Source of the DNA: Chloroflexota bacterium
GTDB lineage: Bacteria > Chloroflexota > Limnocylindria > Limnocylindrales > CSP1-4
Length of the DNA: 7,412 nucleotides
Assembly: GCA_013813905.1 (NCBI GenBank)
Contig: JACCQX010000093.1
Coordinates: 1-7,412, forward strand
Direction of reading: 5' to 3'
The position numbers and the translations under genes are program-made. The number at the start of each line of letters is the position of its first letter. The first letter of the stretch is position 1. This document shows, in pieces, positions 1 through 5,783 of this stretch. The notes beneath the pieces are model-generated. The model was not told the DNA's origin. It was given only the letters and a program-made list of their open reading frames with translations, and made no database searches.

Positions 1-132
1 CGGACGCATTCCAGGGCACTGCGCCTGCGATGCGATTGCAGCGTGCCCCTTCCCGCCAGCCGCCCGGACGCAAGGTGGGTCCACTGACCATCGGCTGACA
101 GGGGTCCGAGCCCCGGCACGACGAGGGGACGA
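1..132. other. Upstream stretch, no assignable gene
   Basis: No gene can be assigned here. Plus-strand frame 3 is open from the window edge to a TGA at 96-98 and frame 1 to a TGA at 85-87, so the tail of an upstream gene could end here, but about 30 residues without a recognisable motif cannot decide it. I see no convincing -35/-10 pair. The last bases carry the ribosome binding site of the ABC ATPase gene. Confidence 0.3.
123..128 (+). promoter_or_regulatory. Ribosome binding site of the ABC ATPase gene
   Basis: GAGGGG lies 4 nt before the ATG at 133. The spacer is short, but this is the only good Shine-Dalgarno near the gene. It favours the upstream start that includes the proline-rich extension over the in-frame ATG at 307, which has no comparable site. 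Confidence 0.5.
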
Positions 133-1245
133 ATGCAGCCGCCGCCACAAGGCCCGGCCGGGGCCTACTCGCCGGCACCCTCCGGGGTATCAGCCGAGGA
201 CGCGCTGCGGCCCCCTTCGGACCGGCCCGCCGGGCCGGGTCCGGCGCCGGCCCCGCCGGTCGGCCCGCCACCCCCGACCACTCCGCCACCGGACGCTCCC
301 GTGGTCATGCAGGACGTGAGCGTCAAGTTCGGTGATGTCCAGGCCGTCGACTCCATCTCGATGGTCGTGCCGCGCGGGACCATCCTGGGGGTCATCGGGC
401 CGAGCGGCGCGGGCAAGACGACCACCATCCGGGTGCTCACCGGCGCCGTGCACCCCACCGTCGGTCAGGTGCGTGTCCTGGGCGACGATCCGAAACGCTT
501 CCACCGCGCGACCCGCGAGAAGATCGGCTACATGCCGCAGCTGTTCGTGCTCTATCCCGACCTGACCGCCAGGGAGAACGTGGACGTCATCGGCTCCCTG
601 TTCGGGTTGCTGTGGCGACGTCGCCGGCAGCGCACCCGGGAGGTGCTGGAGCTGGTCGACCTGTGGGACGCTCGGAACCGGCGCGCGTCGCAGCTTTCGG
701 GCGGCATGCAGCGTCGCCTGGAGCTGGCCTGCGCCCTGGTCCACGACCCGCAGCTGCTCTTCCTGGACGAGCCCACCGCCGGGCTCGATCCGCTGCTACG
801 CCAGTCCGTGTGGAGCGAGCTGCGTCGACTTCGCGATGAGGGTCGCACGCTCTTCGTGACCACGCAGCATGTCGGAGAGGCGGAGTACTGCGACGCCGTG
901 GCCCTCATCTCGGAGGGCCGGCTCGTCGCGCTCGCGCCGCCCGAGGAGCTGCGACGGCAGGCGCTGGGCGGCGACGTCATCGAGGTGGAGACGGAGGTGC
1001 CCTTCGACCTGCGCCGTCTACCGGCCATCGCCGGTGTTCGCTCCGTGCGCCACCGCGGGCCGCGCGAGCTGCTCTTCGTCGCCCAGGAGGCCGGCGCGGC
1101 CACCCCGGACATCATCGGGGCGATAGAAGCGGGCGGCGGCCAGGTAGCCGCCAGCCGGGAGTACCGGCCATCGTTCGACGAAGTCTTCACGCTGCTGGTG
1201 GAAGCCCATCGCCGGTCCCTTGAGGCTGGGACCAACGGCTCGTGA
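133..1245 (+). CDS. ABC-2 type exporter, ATP-binding protein
   Basis: Cytoplasmic nucleotide-binding subunit that powers an ABC-2 type exporter with the permease encoded next. Visible motifs: Walker A GPSGAGKTT (residues 89-97), Q-loop Gln136 in YMPQ, signature LSGGMQ (188-193), Walker B LLFLDEP with Asp212 and Glu213, and D-loop GLD (217-219). At the H-loop the sequence is TTQHVGEAE: Gln245 takes the usual histidine position and His246 follows. Residues 1-56 precede the ATPase fold and are low-complexity, with 22 prolines; family members usually begin near residue 57, so a start at ATG 307 is possible, but only ATG 133 has a Shine-Dalgarno. The region after about residue 280 fits the C-terminal domain seen in DrrA/CcmA-like ATPases. 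Its TGA overlaps the permease GTG. The substrate cannot be read from the sequence; drug, lipid or polysaccharide export are all possible. Confidence 0.93.
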   Translation: MQPPPQGPAGAYSPAPSGVSAEDALRPPSDRPAGPGPAPAPPVGPPPPTTPPPDAPVVMQDVSVKFGDVQAVDSISMVVPRGTILGVIGPSGAGKTTTIRVLTGAVHPTVGQVRVLGDDPKRFHRATREKIGYMPQLFVLYPDLTARENVDVIGSLFGLLWRRRRQRTREVLELVDLWDARNRRASQLSGGMQRRLELACALVHDPQLLFLDEPTAGLDPLLRQSVWSELRRLRDEGRTLFVTTQHVGEAEYCDAVALISEGRLVALAPPEELRRQALGGDVIEVETEVPFDLRRLPAIAGVRSVRHRGPRELLFVAQEAGAATPDIIGAIEAGGGQVAASREYRPSFDEVFTLLVEAHRRSLEAGTNGS

Positions 1246-2459
1246 GCGTCTTCCTGGGCGCGGCCAAGAGCGTCACCCGCATCCTCTCGCAGACGCGCAA
1301 GGAACTCATCCAGATCGTCCGCCGCCCGGCCGCCTTCATCAGCCTGGTGCTGGGCCCCTTTCTGCTGATGGCGCTCTTCGGGGTCGGCTTCACGGGCGTG
1401 CGTGCCCCCCTCCAGACGATCTTGGTCATCCCGCCCGAGGTCTCGCTACCACGGGAGGTGTCCTTCTACCAGGACCTGACGGGACCGGCCATGGCCATCC
1501 GGGCCGTCGTGGAGGCACGTGACGAGGCGGTCGGGGCGCTGAGCGCGGGCACGGTGGACCTGATCGTGGTGGCGCCGGCCGACGCCATCACCGCCTTTCG
1601 CGAGGGCCGTCATGCCCAGATCGAGGTGGCCTTCGACGAGATCGACCCGTCGCTCGATGCCTACGCGCGGGTGATCGCCTACAACCTCTCGCAGGAGGTC
1701 AACAAGGAGATCCTGCGGCGCGCCGTGGAGGAAGGGGAGGCGTACGCGGTGGCGCGGCTCGACGCGGAGGACTCGCTCACGGAGATCCCGCCGGAGGTCA
1801 TCGCCGAACCCACCCAGGCGACCGCCAACAACGTGGCACCGACCCAGCCGAGCATCGTGCAGTTCTTCGCGCCGGCCGTCCTCGCGCTGGTCCTCCAGCA
1901 CATGGCCGTCACGCTGAGTGCCCTGTCACTCGTCCGGGAGCGCCTCTCGGGGACCATGGAGATCTTCCGGGTCTCGCCCATCAACTCCGTGGAGCTGCTG
2001 CTGGGCAAGTACCTGGGCTTCGGCATCATCAGCGCGGTGATGGCGGTGTCGGTGGTGCTGCTCATGGTGTACGGCCTGGCCACGCCGCTCCTGGGATCGC
2101 CGCTGGTCCTGGCGGGCGTCATAGCCCTGGTGGTCTTCGCCTCGCTGGGATTGGGACTGCTCATATCGGTGGTCTCGGATTCGGAACGGCAGGCCGTGCA
2201 GCTCTCGCTGCTGGTCCTGCTGGCCTCGGTCTTCTTCAGCGGCATCGTGCTGCCGGTGGAGGATTTCCGGTTCGAGGTCCGGGTGCTGGCGTACGGGCTG
2301 CCCGTGACGCATGGCATCACGCTGCTCCAACAGGTGATGCTGCGCGGGACCATCACGACCGAGTGGCAGGTCGCCGTGCTGACTGGCAGCGGCATCGTGC
2401 TGCTGCTGCTGACGGCCTGCCTTCTCCGGCGCCAGTTGACGCGCACCGTCCGGGCCTGA
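1242..2459 (+). CDS. ABC-2 type exporter, permease protein
   Basis: Integral membrane subunit of the exporter, 405 residues. It starts at GTG in a GTGA overlap with the ATPase stop, indicating translational coupling. An amphipathic N-terminus (SQTRKELIQIVRRP) leads into TM1 (about residues 30-50). A large soluble, probably extracytoplasmic domain follows (about 55-200), then five more predicted helices near 205-230, 258-280, 287-311, 320-340 and 378-396. The coupling segment RERLSGTMEIFRVSPI followed by ELLLGKYLGF is typical of ABC2_membrane_3 permeases of the YhhJ/YbhR type. The one-plus-five helix topology with a big loop after TM1 matches that family, as does the length. One ATPase plus one permease would assemble as a homodimer of each. 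The transported substrate is unknown. Confidence 0.92.
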   Translation: MSVFLGAAKSVTRILSQTRKELIQIVRRPAAFISLVLGPFLLMALFGVGFTGVRAPLQTILVIPPEVSLPREVSFYQDLTGPAMAIRAVVEARDEAVGALSAGTVDLIVVAPADAITAFREGRHAQIEVAFDEIDPSLDAYARVIAYNLSQEVNKEILRRAVEEGEAYAVARLDAEDSLTEIPPEVIAEPTQATANNVAPTQPSIVQFFAPAVLALVLQHMAVTLSALSLVRERLSGTMEIFRVSPINSVELLLGKYLGFGIISAVMAVSVVLLMVYGLATPLLGSPLVLAGVIALVVFASLGLGLLISVVSDSERQAVQLSLLVLLASVFFSGIVLPVEDFRFEVRVLAYGLPVTHGITLLQQVMLRGTITTEWQVAVLTGSGIVLLLLTACLLRRQLTRTVRA

Positions 2460-2461
2460 CG

Positions 2462-2513
2462 GCCGCCCTCAGCTGGGTCGGTCGCGGGCCTCAGCCCGAG
2501 GCGGCGTCCTTTT
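2462..2513 (+). terminator. Candidate intrinsic terminator of the ABC operon
   Basis: Just after the permease stop, GCCGC-c-CTC (2462-2470) pairs with GAGGCGGC (2498-2505), giving 8 base pairs with one bulged C. Inside it CGGGC (2485-2489) can pair with GCCCG (2494-2498), sharing one base with the outer stem. The sequence TCCTTTT (2507-2513) follows directly, resembling the T tract of a rho-independent terminator. The element overlaps the 3' end of the convergent mgtC-like gene. The long loop and interrupted T run weaken the call. Confidence 0.4.
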
Positions 2514-3003
2514 CGTCGGGGTCGTCCGCCTGGCGGTCCTGCTCCGCTTCGTCCTCATCGATGGCATCGAAGGTGAGGAAACGAAGTACCAGGAAGAGGA
2601 GCACACCTCCGCCGATGCCCAGGATGTAGAGCCCGGACCCTACGGCCATGCCCACCGCTGCGATGGCCCAGATGCCGGCCGCCGTGGTCAGGCCGACCAC
2701 GCCGGACTTCACCTGGATGATGGTGCCGGCTCCCAGGAACCCGATGCCGGTCACGATCTGGGCGGCCACGCGCGAGGCCGGATCACCCGTTCCGAAGGCG
2801 TAGATGCCGACCAGCGTGAACAGCGCGCTGCCCATGCCCACCAGGACGTAGGTGCGCACGCCGGCTGGCTTGTTCTTTGATTCCCGGTCGAAGCCGACCA
2901 TGAGCGCCACGAGTCCGGCGATGGCCAGCCGTAGGAGCCCCTCGACCTCGGGGTAGCGGGCCAGCAGGCCCGTGATCTCGTCCAGCAGCTGAGGCGCGCT
3001 CAT
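2491..3003 (-). CDS. MgtC/SapB family membrane protein
   Basis: Inner-membrane protein of 170 residues with the MgtC/SapB N-terminal domain. Diagnostic blocks are VGFDRESKNKPAGVRTYVLV (residues 36-55), ASRVAAQIVTGIGFLGAGTI (76-95) and VKSGVVGLTTAAGIWAIAAV (98-117). About five hydrophobic helices lie near 23-39, 51-70, 82-97, 103-122 and 125-142. The usual GxERE acid is Asp39 here, a conservative change. It lacks the soluble C-terminal domain of Salmonella MgtC and instead ends in a short acidic tail (146-170, 12 of 25 residues Asp or Glu). Members of the family are tied to low-magnesium survival and, in pathogens, to modulation of the F1Fo ATPase, but most homologues, including short ones like this, have no proven role. 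The start ATG overlaps the glycosyltransferase TGA by 4 nt, so the two are probably co-translated. Confidence 0.92.
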   Translation of the reverse strand: MSAPQLLDEITGLLARYPEVEGLLRLAIAGLVALMVGFDRESKNKPAGVRTYVLVGMGSALFTLVGIYAFGTGDPASRVAAQIVTGIGFLGAGTIIQVKSGVVGLTTAAGIWAIAAVGMAVGSGLYILGIGGGVLLFLVLRFLTFDAIDEDEAEQDRQADDPDEKDAASG

Positions 3004-4121
3004 CTGGCGAGCTGCGCTGCGGCGGGCTGGCCAGTGGACAGGATGCTGGCGTAGACCTGCTCGTAGCCATCGGCCATGCGCTCAACGGAGAAGCGCTCCA
3101 ACACCGATGCCCGGATGGCGGCCCGGTCCAGGCCCTCCACGGAGTCGATCCGCGCGGCCATGGCCGGCGCATCGTCGCCGAAGAAGCCGTCCACGCCTTC
3201 GCGCACGATCTCGGGGAGGCCTCCCACGCGTCGGGCGATGACCGGCGTGCCACAGGCAAGCGACTCGATGGCCGTCAGTCCGAACGGCTCGGGCCACGTG
3301 CTGGGCACCAGCGTGGCGTGGCTGGATGCCAGGAGCGTGTCGCGGTCGGACGGTCCCAGCTCGCCCAGGACCTCCACGTCCGCCCGCGATAGTGCCGGCA
3401 TGAACACATCCTCGTAATAGGCGATCTCGTCGCGCAGCCAGGGTTCCTTGGCGGCTACGCGCAGGGTGCGGCCGGTGAGGCGGGCCACCTCGATGGCGTC
3501 CATGATGCCCTTCTCCGGCATGACGCGGCCCACGAAGGCAAGGCTGCCGTCGCGAATGTCTCCGAAGGGCATCTGGCGCAGGGATAACCCGTTGTGGACC
3601 ACGGCCGCCCACGGCACGGCAGGCTGCTGAGCGGCCTGACCATGGCTGATGGCCACCAGTCCTGCCGGCCCATCACTGAGGATGCTGGCCGCGAAGGGCA
3701 TGTCCAACCGACCGTGGAACGTGCCCACCACGGGCGTCACGGCGACTCGTCCGAGCAGCACGCTGTGGAAGTCGAGGTGGCTGTGGATCAGGTCGAAGTC
3801 GGCCTGGTGGCGCAGCACCTGGAGCAGGGTCGCGCTGAACCAGGGTGAGGCGTCGCCCGTGAAGCCCTGCCCGCGCAGCGCCTGCGGCACCGTCTCGATC
3901 AGCCGCCCGGGCGGCGCGGAGTTGCCGGAGGCGAACAGCACGACTTCGTGGCCGCGCCGAGCCAGCTCGCGGGTGAGCTCGTCGACGACGCGCTCCGTGC
4001 CGCCGTACCCGCGTGGCGGTATCGGTTCGATGGGCGGCGCGACCTGGGCCAGGCGCAGGCGCCGGTCGGGGCGCGCTGGAGCCGCGTCCTCGACGAGTCC
4101 CTGCGCTTCCTGCCTGACCAT
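3000..4121 (-). CDS. Glycosyltransferase family 4 (GT-B fold)
   Basis: Predicted cytoplasmic or membrane-associated retaining glycosyltransferase, 373 residues, moving a sugar from a nucleotide-sugar donor to an unidentified acceptor. The N-terminal Rossmann half begins with LRLAQVAPP and the glycine loop YGGTERVV (residues 39-46). A central HSHLDFHS block follows at 113-120. The C-terminal donor-binding half has FVGRVMPEKG (196-205) and the EX7E motif from Glu278 to Glu286 in EPFGLTAIE, followed by SLACGTPVIA. Length is typical for GT4. No signal peptide or transmembrane helix is apparent. It starts 5 nt after the DCC-family stop and overlaps the mgtC-like start by 4 nt, placing it mid-operon. 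There is no Shine-Dalgarno; a GATACT hexamer lies 7 nt upstream of ATG. Sugar and acceptor specificity cannot be assigned; an envelope glycan or glycolipid role is inferred only. Confidence 0.92.
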   Translation of the reverse strand: MVRQEAQGLVEDAAPARPDRRLRLAQVAPPIEPIPPRGYGGTERVVDELTRELARRGHEVVLFASGNSAPPGRLIETVPQALRGQGFTGDASPWFSATLLQVLRHQADFDLIHSHLDFHSVLLGRVAVTPVVGTFHGRLDMPFAASILSDGPAGLVAISHGQAAQQPAVPWAAVVHNGLSLRQMPFGDIRDGSLAFVGRVMPEKGIMDAIEVARLTGRTLRVAAKEPWLRDEIAYYEDVFMPALSRADVEVLGELGPSDRDTLLASSHATLVPSTWPEPFGLTAIESLACGTPVIARRVGGLPEIVREGVDGFFGDDAPAMAARIDSVEGLDRAAIRASVLERFSVERMADGYEQVYASILSTGQPAAAQLAR

Positions 4122-4126
4122 GGGCG

Positions 4127-4621
4127 TCAGTATCGCCTCGCTGGTCCCCCGTCCCGCTGCGGGCGCCTGTCCGGAGCGAGCGGAGGGCCCGGCGCCACGT
4201 CACAGAGGGCCGGATCGCCCGCGGCGACCAGCCGGCCGAGGGCCTGCCGATGCGCTGCCAGCGGGTCGTACAGGGCATCGGCAAGGCGGGCGACGCCGGG
4301 CAGCCGTGTCCAGGGCCGCAGTAGCCAGGCCCCGGGAAGCGCGTCCAGGATGGCAAGCATGGCGCGCCCGCGGGCCTCCACCGTGCCGTCACGCCGCACG
4401 ACGTGGATGGCGTCGGCCAGGGGATAGGTGGCGGCCACCACGGCCAGGTCGGGCCGCGCGGGCAGGGACGCCGCCGACTGGAGCGGCACATAGCTCAGCC
4501 GTCGGTCGCGGTCCAGGGCGCGCAACTGCCGCACGGTCCAGTTGCAGAACCCGCAGTCGCGATCGAACAGGACGGTCAGGTCAGCCGGGTGGGTCGGCCG
4601 CGTCTGACTGGGTCGAGCCAT
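4127..4621 (-). CDS. DCC-family (DUF393) thiol-disulfide protein
   Basis: Protein of 164 residues with the DxxCxxC signature of the DCC/DUF393 family, a predicted thioredoxin-like thiol-disulfide oxidoreductase. The opening LTVLFDRDCGFCNWTV carries Asp20, Cys23 and Cys26. Downstream family landmarks are RLSYVPLQS (41-49), the VVRRDGTVEARGRAML strand-turn (74-89), the LPGAWLLRPWTRLPGVARLADALYD region (95-119), rich in Leu and Pro, and LAAHRQALGRLV (121-132). The reading frame is open far upstream (to 4996), but homology starts only after ATG 4621, and the longer version would run antisense through the nnrE domain. There is no Shine-Dalgarno; TACGAT lies 6 nt before the ATG. It is the first gene of the minus-strand operon with the glycosyltransferase and MgtC-like protein. 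Substrate and redox partner are unknown; the family is functionally poorly defined. Confidence 0.88.
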   Translation of the reverse strand: MARPSQTRPTHPADLTVLFDRDCGFCNWTVRQLRALDRDRRLSYVPLQSAASLPARPDLAVVAATYPLADAIHVVRRDGTVEARGRAMLAILDALPGAWLLRPWTRLPGVARLADALYDPLAAHRQALGRLVAAGDPALCDVAPGPPLAPDRRPQRDGGPARRY

Positions 4622-4627
4622 GTTTCG

Positions 4628-4633
4628 ATCGTA
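4628..4633 (-). promoter_or_regulatory. Candidate -10 element for the DCC-GT-MgtC operon
   Basis: Read on the minus strand, TACGAT matches TATAAT at 4 of 6 positions. It ends 6 nt before the ATG at 4621, so transcription would begin at or next to the start codon. No good -35 is visible at 16-18 nt. It sits in the roughly 40-nt gap between this operon and the divergent nnrE start at 4662. Confidence 0.3.
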
Positions 4634-4661
4634 CGCCGTTCCGGTCAGACTAGCGGACGCC

Positions 4662-5501
4662 ATGAGCCGACCGAACCAACCCGCGGCCGTCCGCAGCAGC
4701 GCCGCCATGCGCATCGGCCGGGAGGATCCCCTGCCGTCCGATGACCCGGTCCTGGCGCGTCCGGATCTGGATCTGGACACCCTGGCTGAGCGCTGGTCGG
4801 TGCGGGCGGGACTGCCGGCCATGACCGCGGAGCAGATGCGCGGCGCGGACCTGCGTACGCAGCGACTGGGTACGCCCGGCGATCGCCTCATGGAAGAGGC
4901 TGGCATCGCGGTGGCCGCCGCGGTCCGGGCACTTCTGACCTCCGCTGAGCGGCCGGCCGGTGCCGTGGTGCTGATCCTGTGCGGACCGGGCAACAACGGC
5001 GGTGACGGGCTGGTCGCCGCGCGTCACCTGGCCGGGGCGGGTCACCGGGTGGCCGCCGTCCTCGTGAGCAGCGAGGCCGAACCCAGCACTCGCGACGCGG
5101 CTCGCAACTGGCAGCGTCTGGCCGATGTCACGCTCGTCGAGCGGATCCATGCCGCCACCGCGCGCGAGGTGCAGGTCCTTCTGTCCGGCGTGGAGAAGGC
5201 CGCCGTGGTGGTCGATGCGCTGCTGGGAACCGGCATCAGGGGAGTCCTGCGCGAGCCGATCCGCAGCGCCGTGACCGTGATCGGCCGGGCTCGTCAGCAG
5301 GGCGTTCCCGTGCTGGCCATCGATTCCCCCACGGCGGTCGACCTGACCGGTGGCACGGCCTCCGACCCCGTCGTCCGAGCCGACGTGACGGTCACCTTCC
5401 ACCGTCCCAAGACGGGGCTCCGTACGCGGATCGGCAAGGCCCTTGCGGGGCGGATCCTGGTGGCGCCCATCGGCATCCCACCTGAGGCCGATCCCACGTG
5501 A
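4662..5501 (+). CDS. nnrE: NAD(P)H-hydrate epimerase (YjeF N-terminal domain)
   Basis: Metabolite-repair enzyme that interconverts R and S forms of hydrated NAD(P)H so that the dehydratase can repair them. Counting from ATG 4662 (280 aa), motifs are MTAEQMRGAD at 54-63, the phosphate-binding GPGNNGGDG at 108-116, VDALLGTG at 184-191 (potassium-site Asp), AIDSPTAVDLTGG at 219-231 and ADVTVTFHRPKTGL at 240-253. The normal DxPSGxD loop reads DSPTAVD here. Only the epimerase domain is present; many bacteria fuse it to the ADP/ATP-dependent dehydratase NnrD, which is absent from this window. About 53 residues precede the domain. The frame continues to ATG 4620, but that start would overlap the divergent DCC start; ATG 4707 and ATG 4821 (226 aa, the common domain length) are alternatives. 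No start has a good Shine-Dalgarno, so the N-terminus is uncertain. Confidence 0.88.
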   Translation: MSRPNQPAAVRSSAAMRIGREDPLPSDDPVLARPDLDLDTLAERWSVRAGLPAMTAEQMRGADLRTQRLGTPGDRLMEEAGIAVAAAVRALLTSAERPAGAVVLILCGPGNNGGDGLVAARHLAGAGHRVAAVLVSSEAEPSTRDAARNWQRLADVTLVERIHAATAREVQVLLSGVEKAAVVVDALLGTGIRGVLREPIRSAVTVIGRARQQGVPVLAIDSPTAVDLTGGTASDPVVRADVTVTFHRPKTGLRTRIGKALAGRILVAPIGIPPEADPT

Positions 5502-5531
5502 CCGGGCGACCAGCGTGACGACCCAGCGGCC

Positions 5532-5759
5532 GTGACGGGCCAGCCACCGCCCGACGAGCGTACGCCGGGCCGCGTCCGCGATCGGGACGTCGTGGTGCTG
5601 CTGACCGGCGTGGTGGTGGGTGTCCTCGCCGCGAACCTGTTGAGCGCGGCGGTCCCCGGCCTGGACCAGGTGCTGGCCGGTGCGCCCGTCCTCGTCCTGC
5701 TGCTGCTGGGTGCCACGGCCTTGGTGCTGGTGAGGGCGCTCAGGCGGCCCGGAGGCTGA
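5532..5759 (+). CDS. Small two-helix membrane protein, unknown function
   Basis: I do not recognise this 75-residue protein. A short polar, proline-containing N-terminus with several charged residues (DERTPGRVRDRD) leads into a hydrophobic helix at about residues 19-39. A short loop (PGLDQVLAG) and a second helix at about 50-68 follow, with an arginine-rich end (RALRRPGG) that should stay in the cytoplasm. The start is GTG with no clear Shine-Dalgarno, so the N-terminus may be wrong. It begins 30 nt after nnrE on the same strand, which suggests co-transcription, and converges on plsY with only 12 nt between stop codons. Codon third positions are strongly G/C as in the neighbours, supporting real coding. 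No enzyme motif is visible. Confidence 0.6.
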   Translation: MTGQPPPDERTPGRVRDRDVVVLLTGVVVGVLAANLLSAAVPGLDQVLAGAPVLVLLLLGATALVLVRALRRPGG

Positions 5760-5783
5760 GCGGCCCGGACGCTAGACAGCCTC
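5752..5783. terminator. Hairpin shared by two convergent gene ends
   Basis: GAGGCTG-AGCG (5752-5762) pairs with CGCT (5770-5773) and CAGCCTC (5777-5783). This gives 11 base pairs with a 3-nt AGA bulge and a 7-nt loop. The structure contains the TGA of the small membrane gene (5757-5759) and the stop of plsY (5772-5774 on the minus strand). Neither side has a T run, so it may act as a transcript-end stabiliser or a weak bidirectional terminator rather than a classical intrinsic one. Confidence 0.4.

Noticed and set aside
552..1235. A 227-residue minus-strand reading frame inside the ABC ATPase gene
   Set aside because: Its translation is Ser/Arg-rich without motifs and lies antisense to a gene with intact Walker A, signature and Walker B motifs; long antisense frames are expected at this GC content.
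3649..4653. A 334-residue plus-strand reading frame across the glycosyltransferase and DCC-family genes
   Set aside because: It is antisense to two genes with clear family motifs, and its own product is low-complexity, rich in Arg, Ser, Ala and Gly with no recognisable domain.
4622..4996. Upstream extension of the DCC-family protein to 289 residues
   Set aside because: The added 125 residues are Arg/Ser/Ala-rich and antisense to the conserved NnrE domain; family similarity begins only after ATG 4621.
5744..5770. Direct repeat GCGGCCCGGA as a possible operator or attachment site
   Set aside because: Only two 10-nt copies, largely inside a coding end and a hairpin; too short and too GC-rich to separate from chance.
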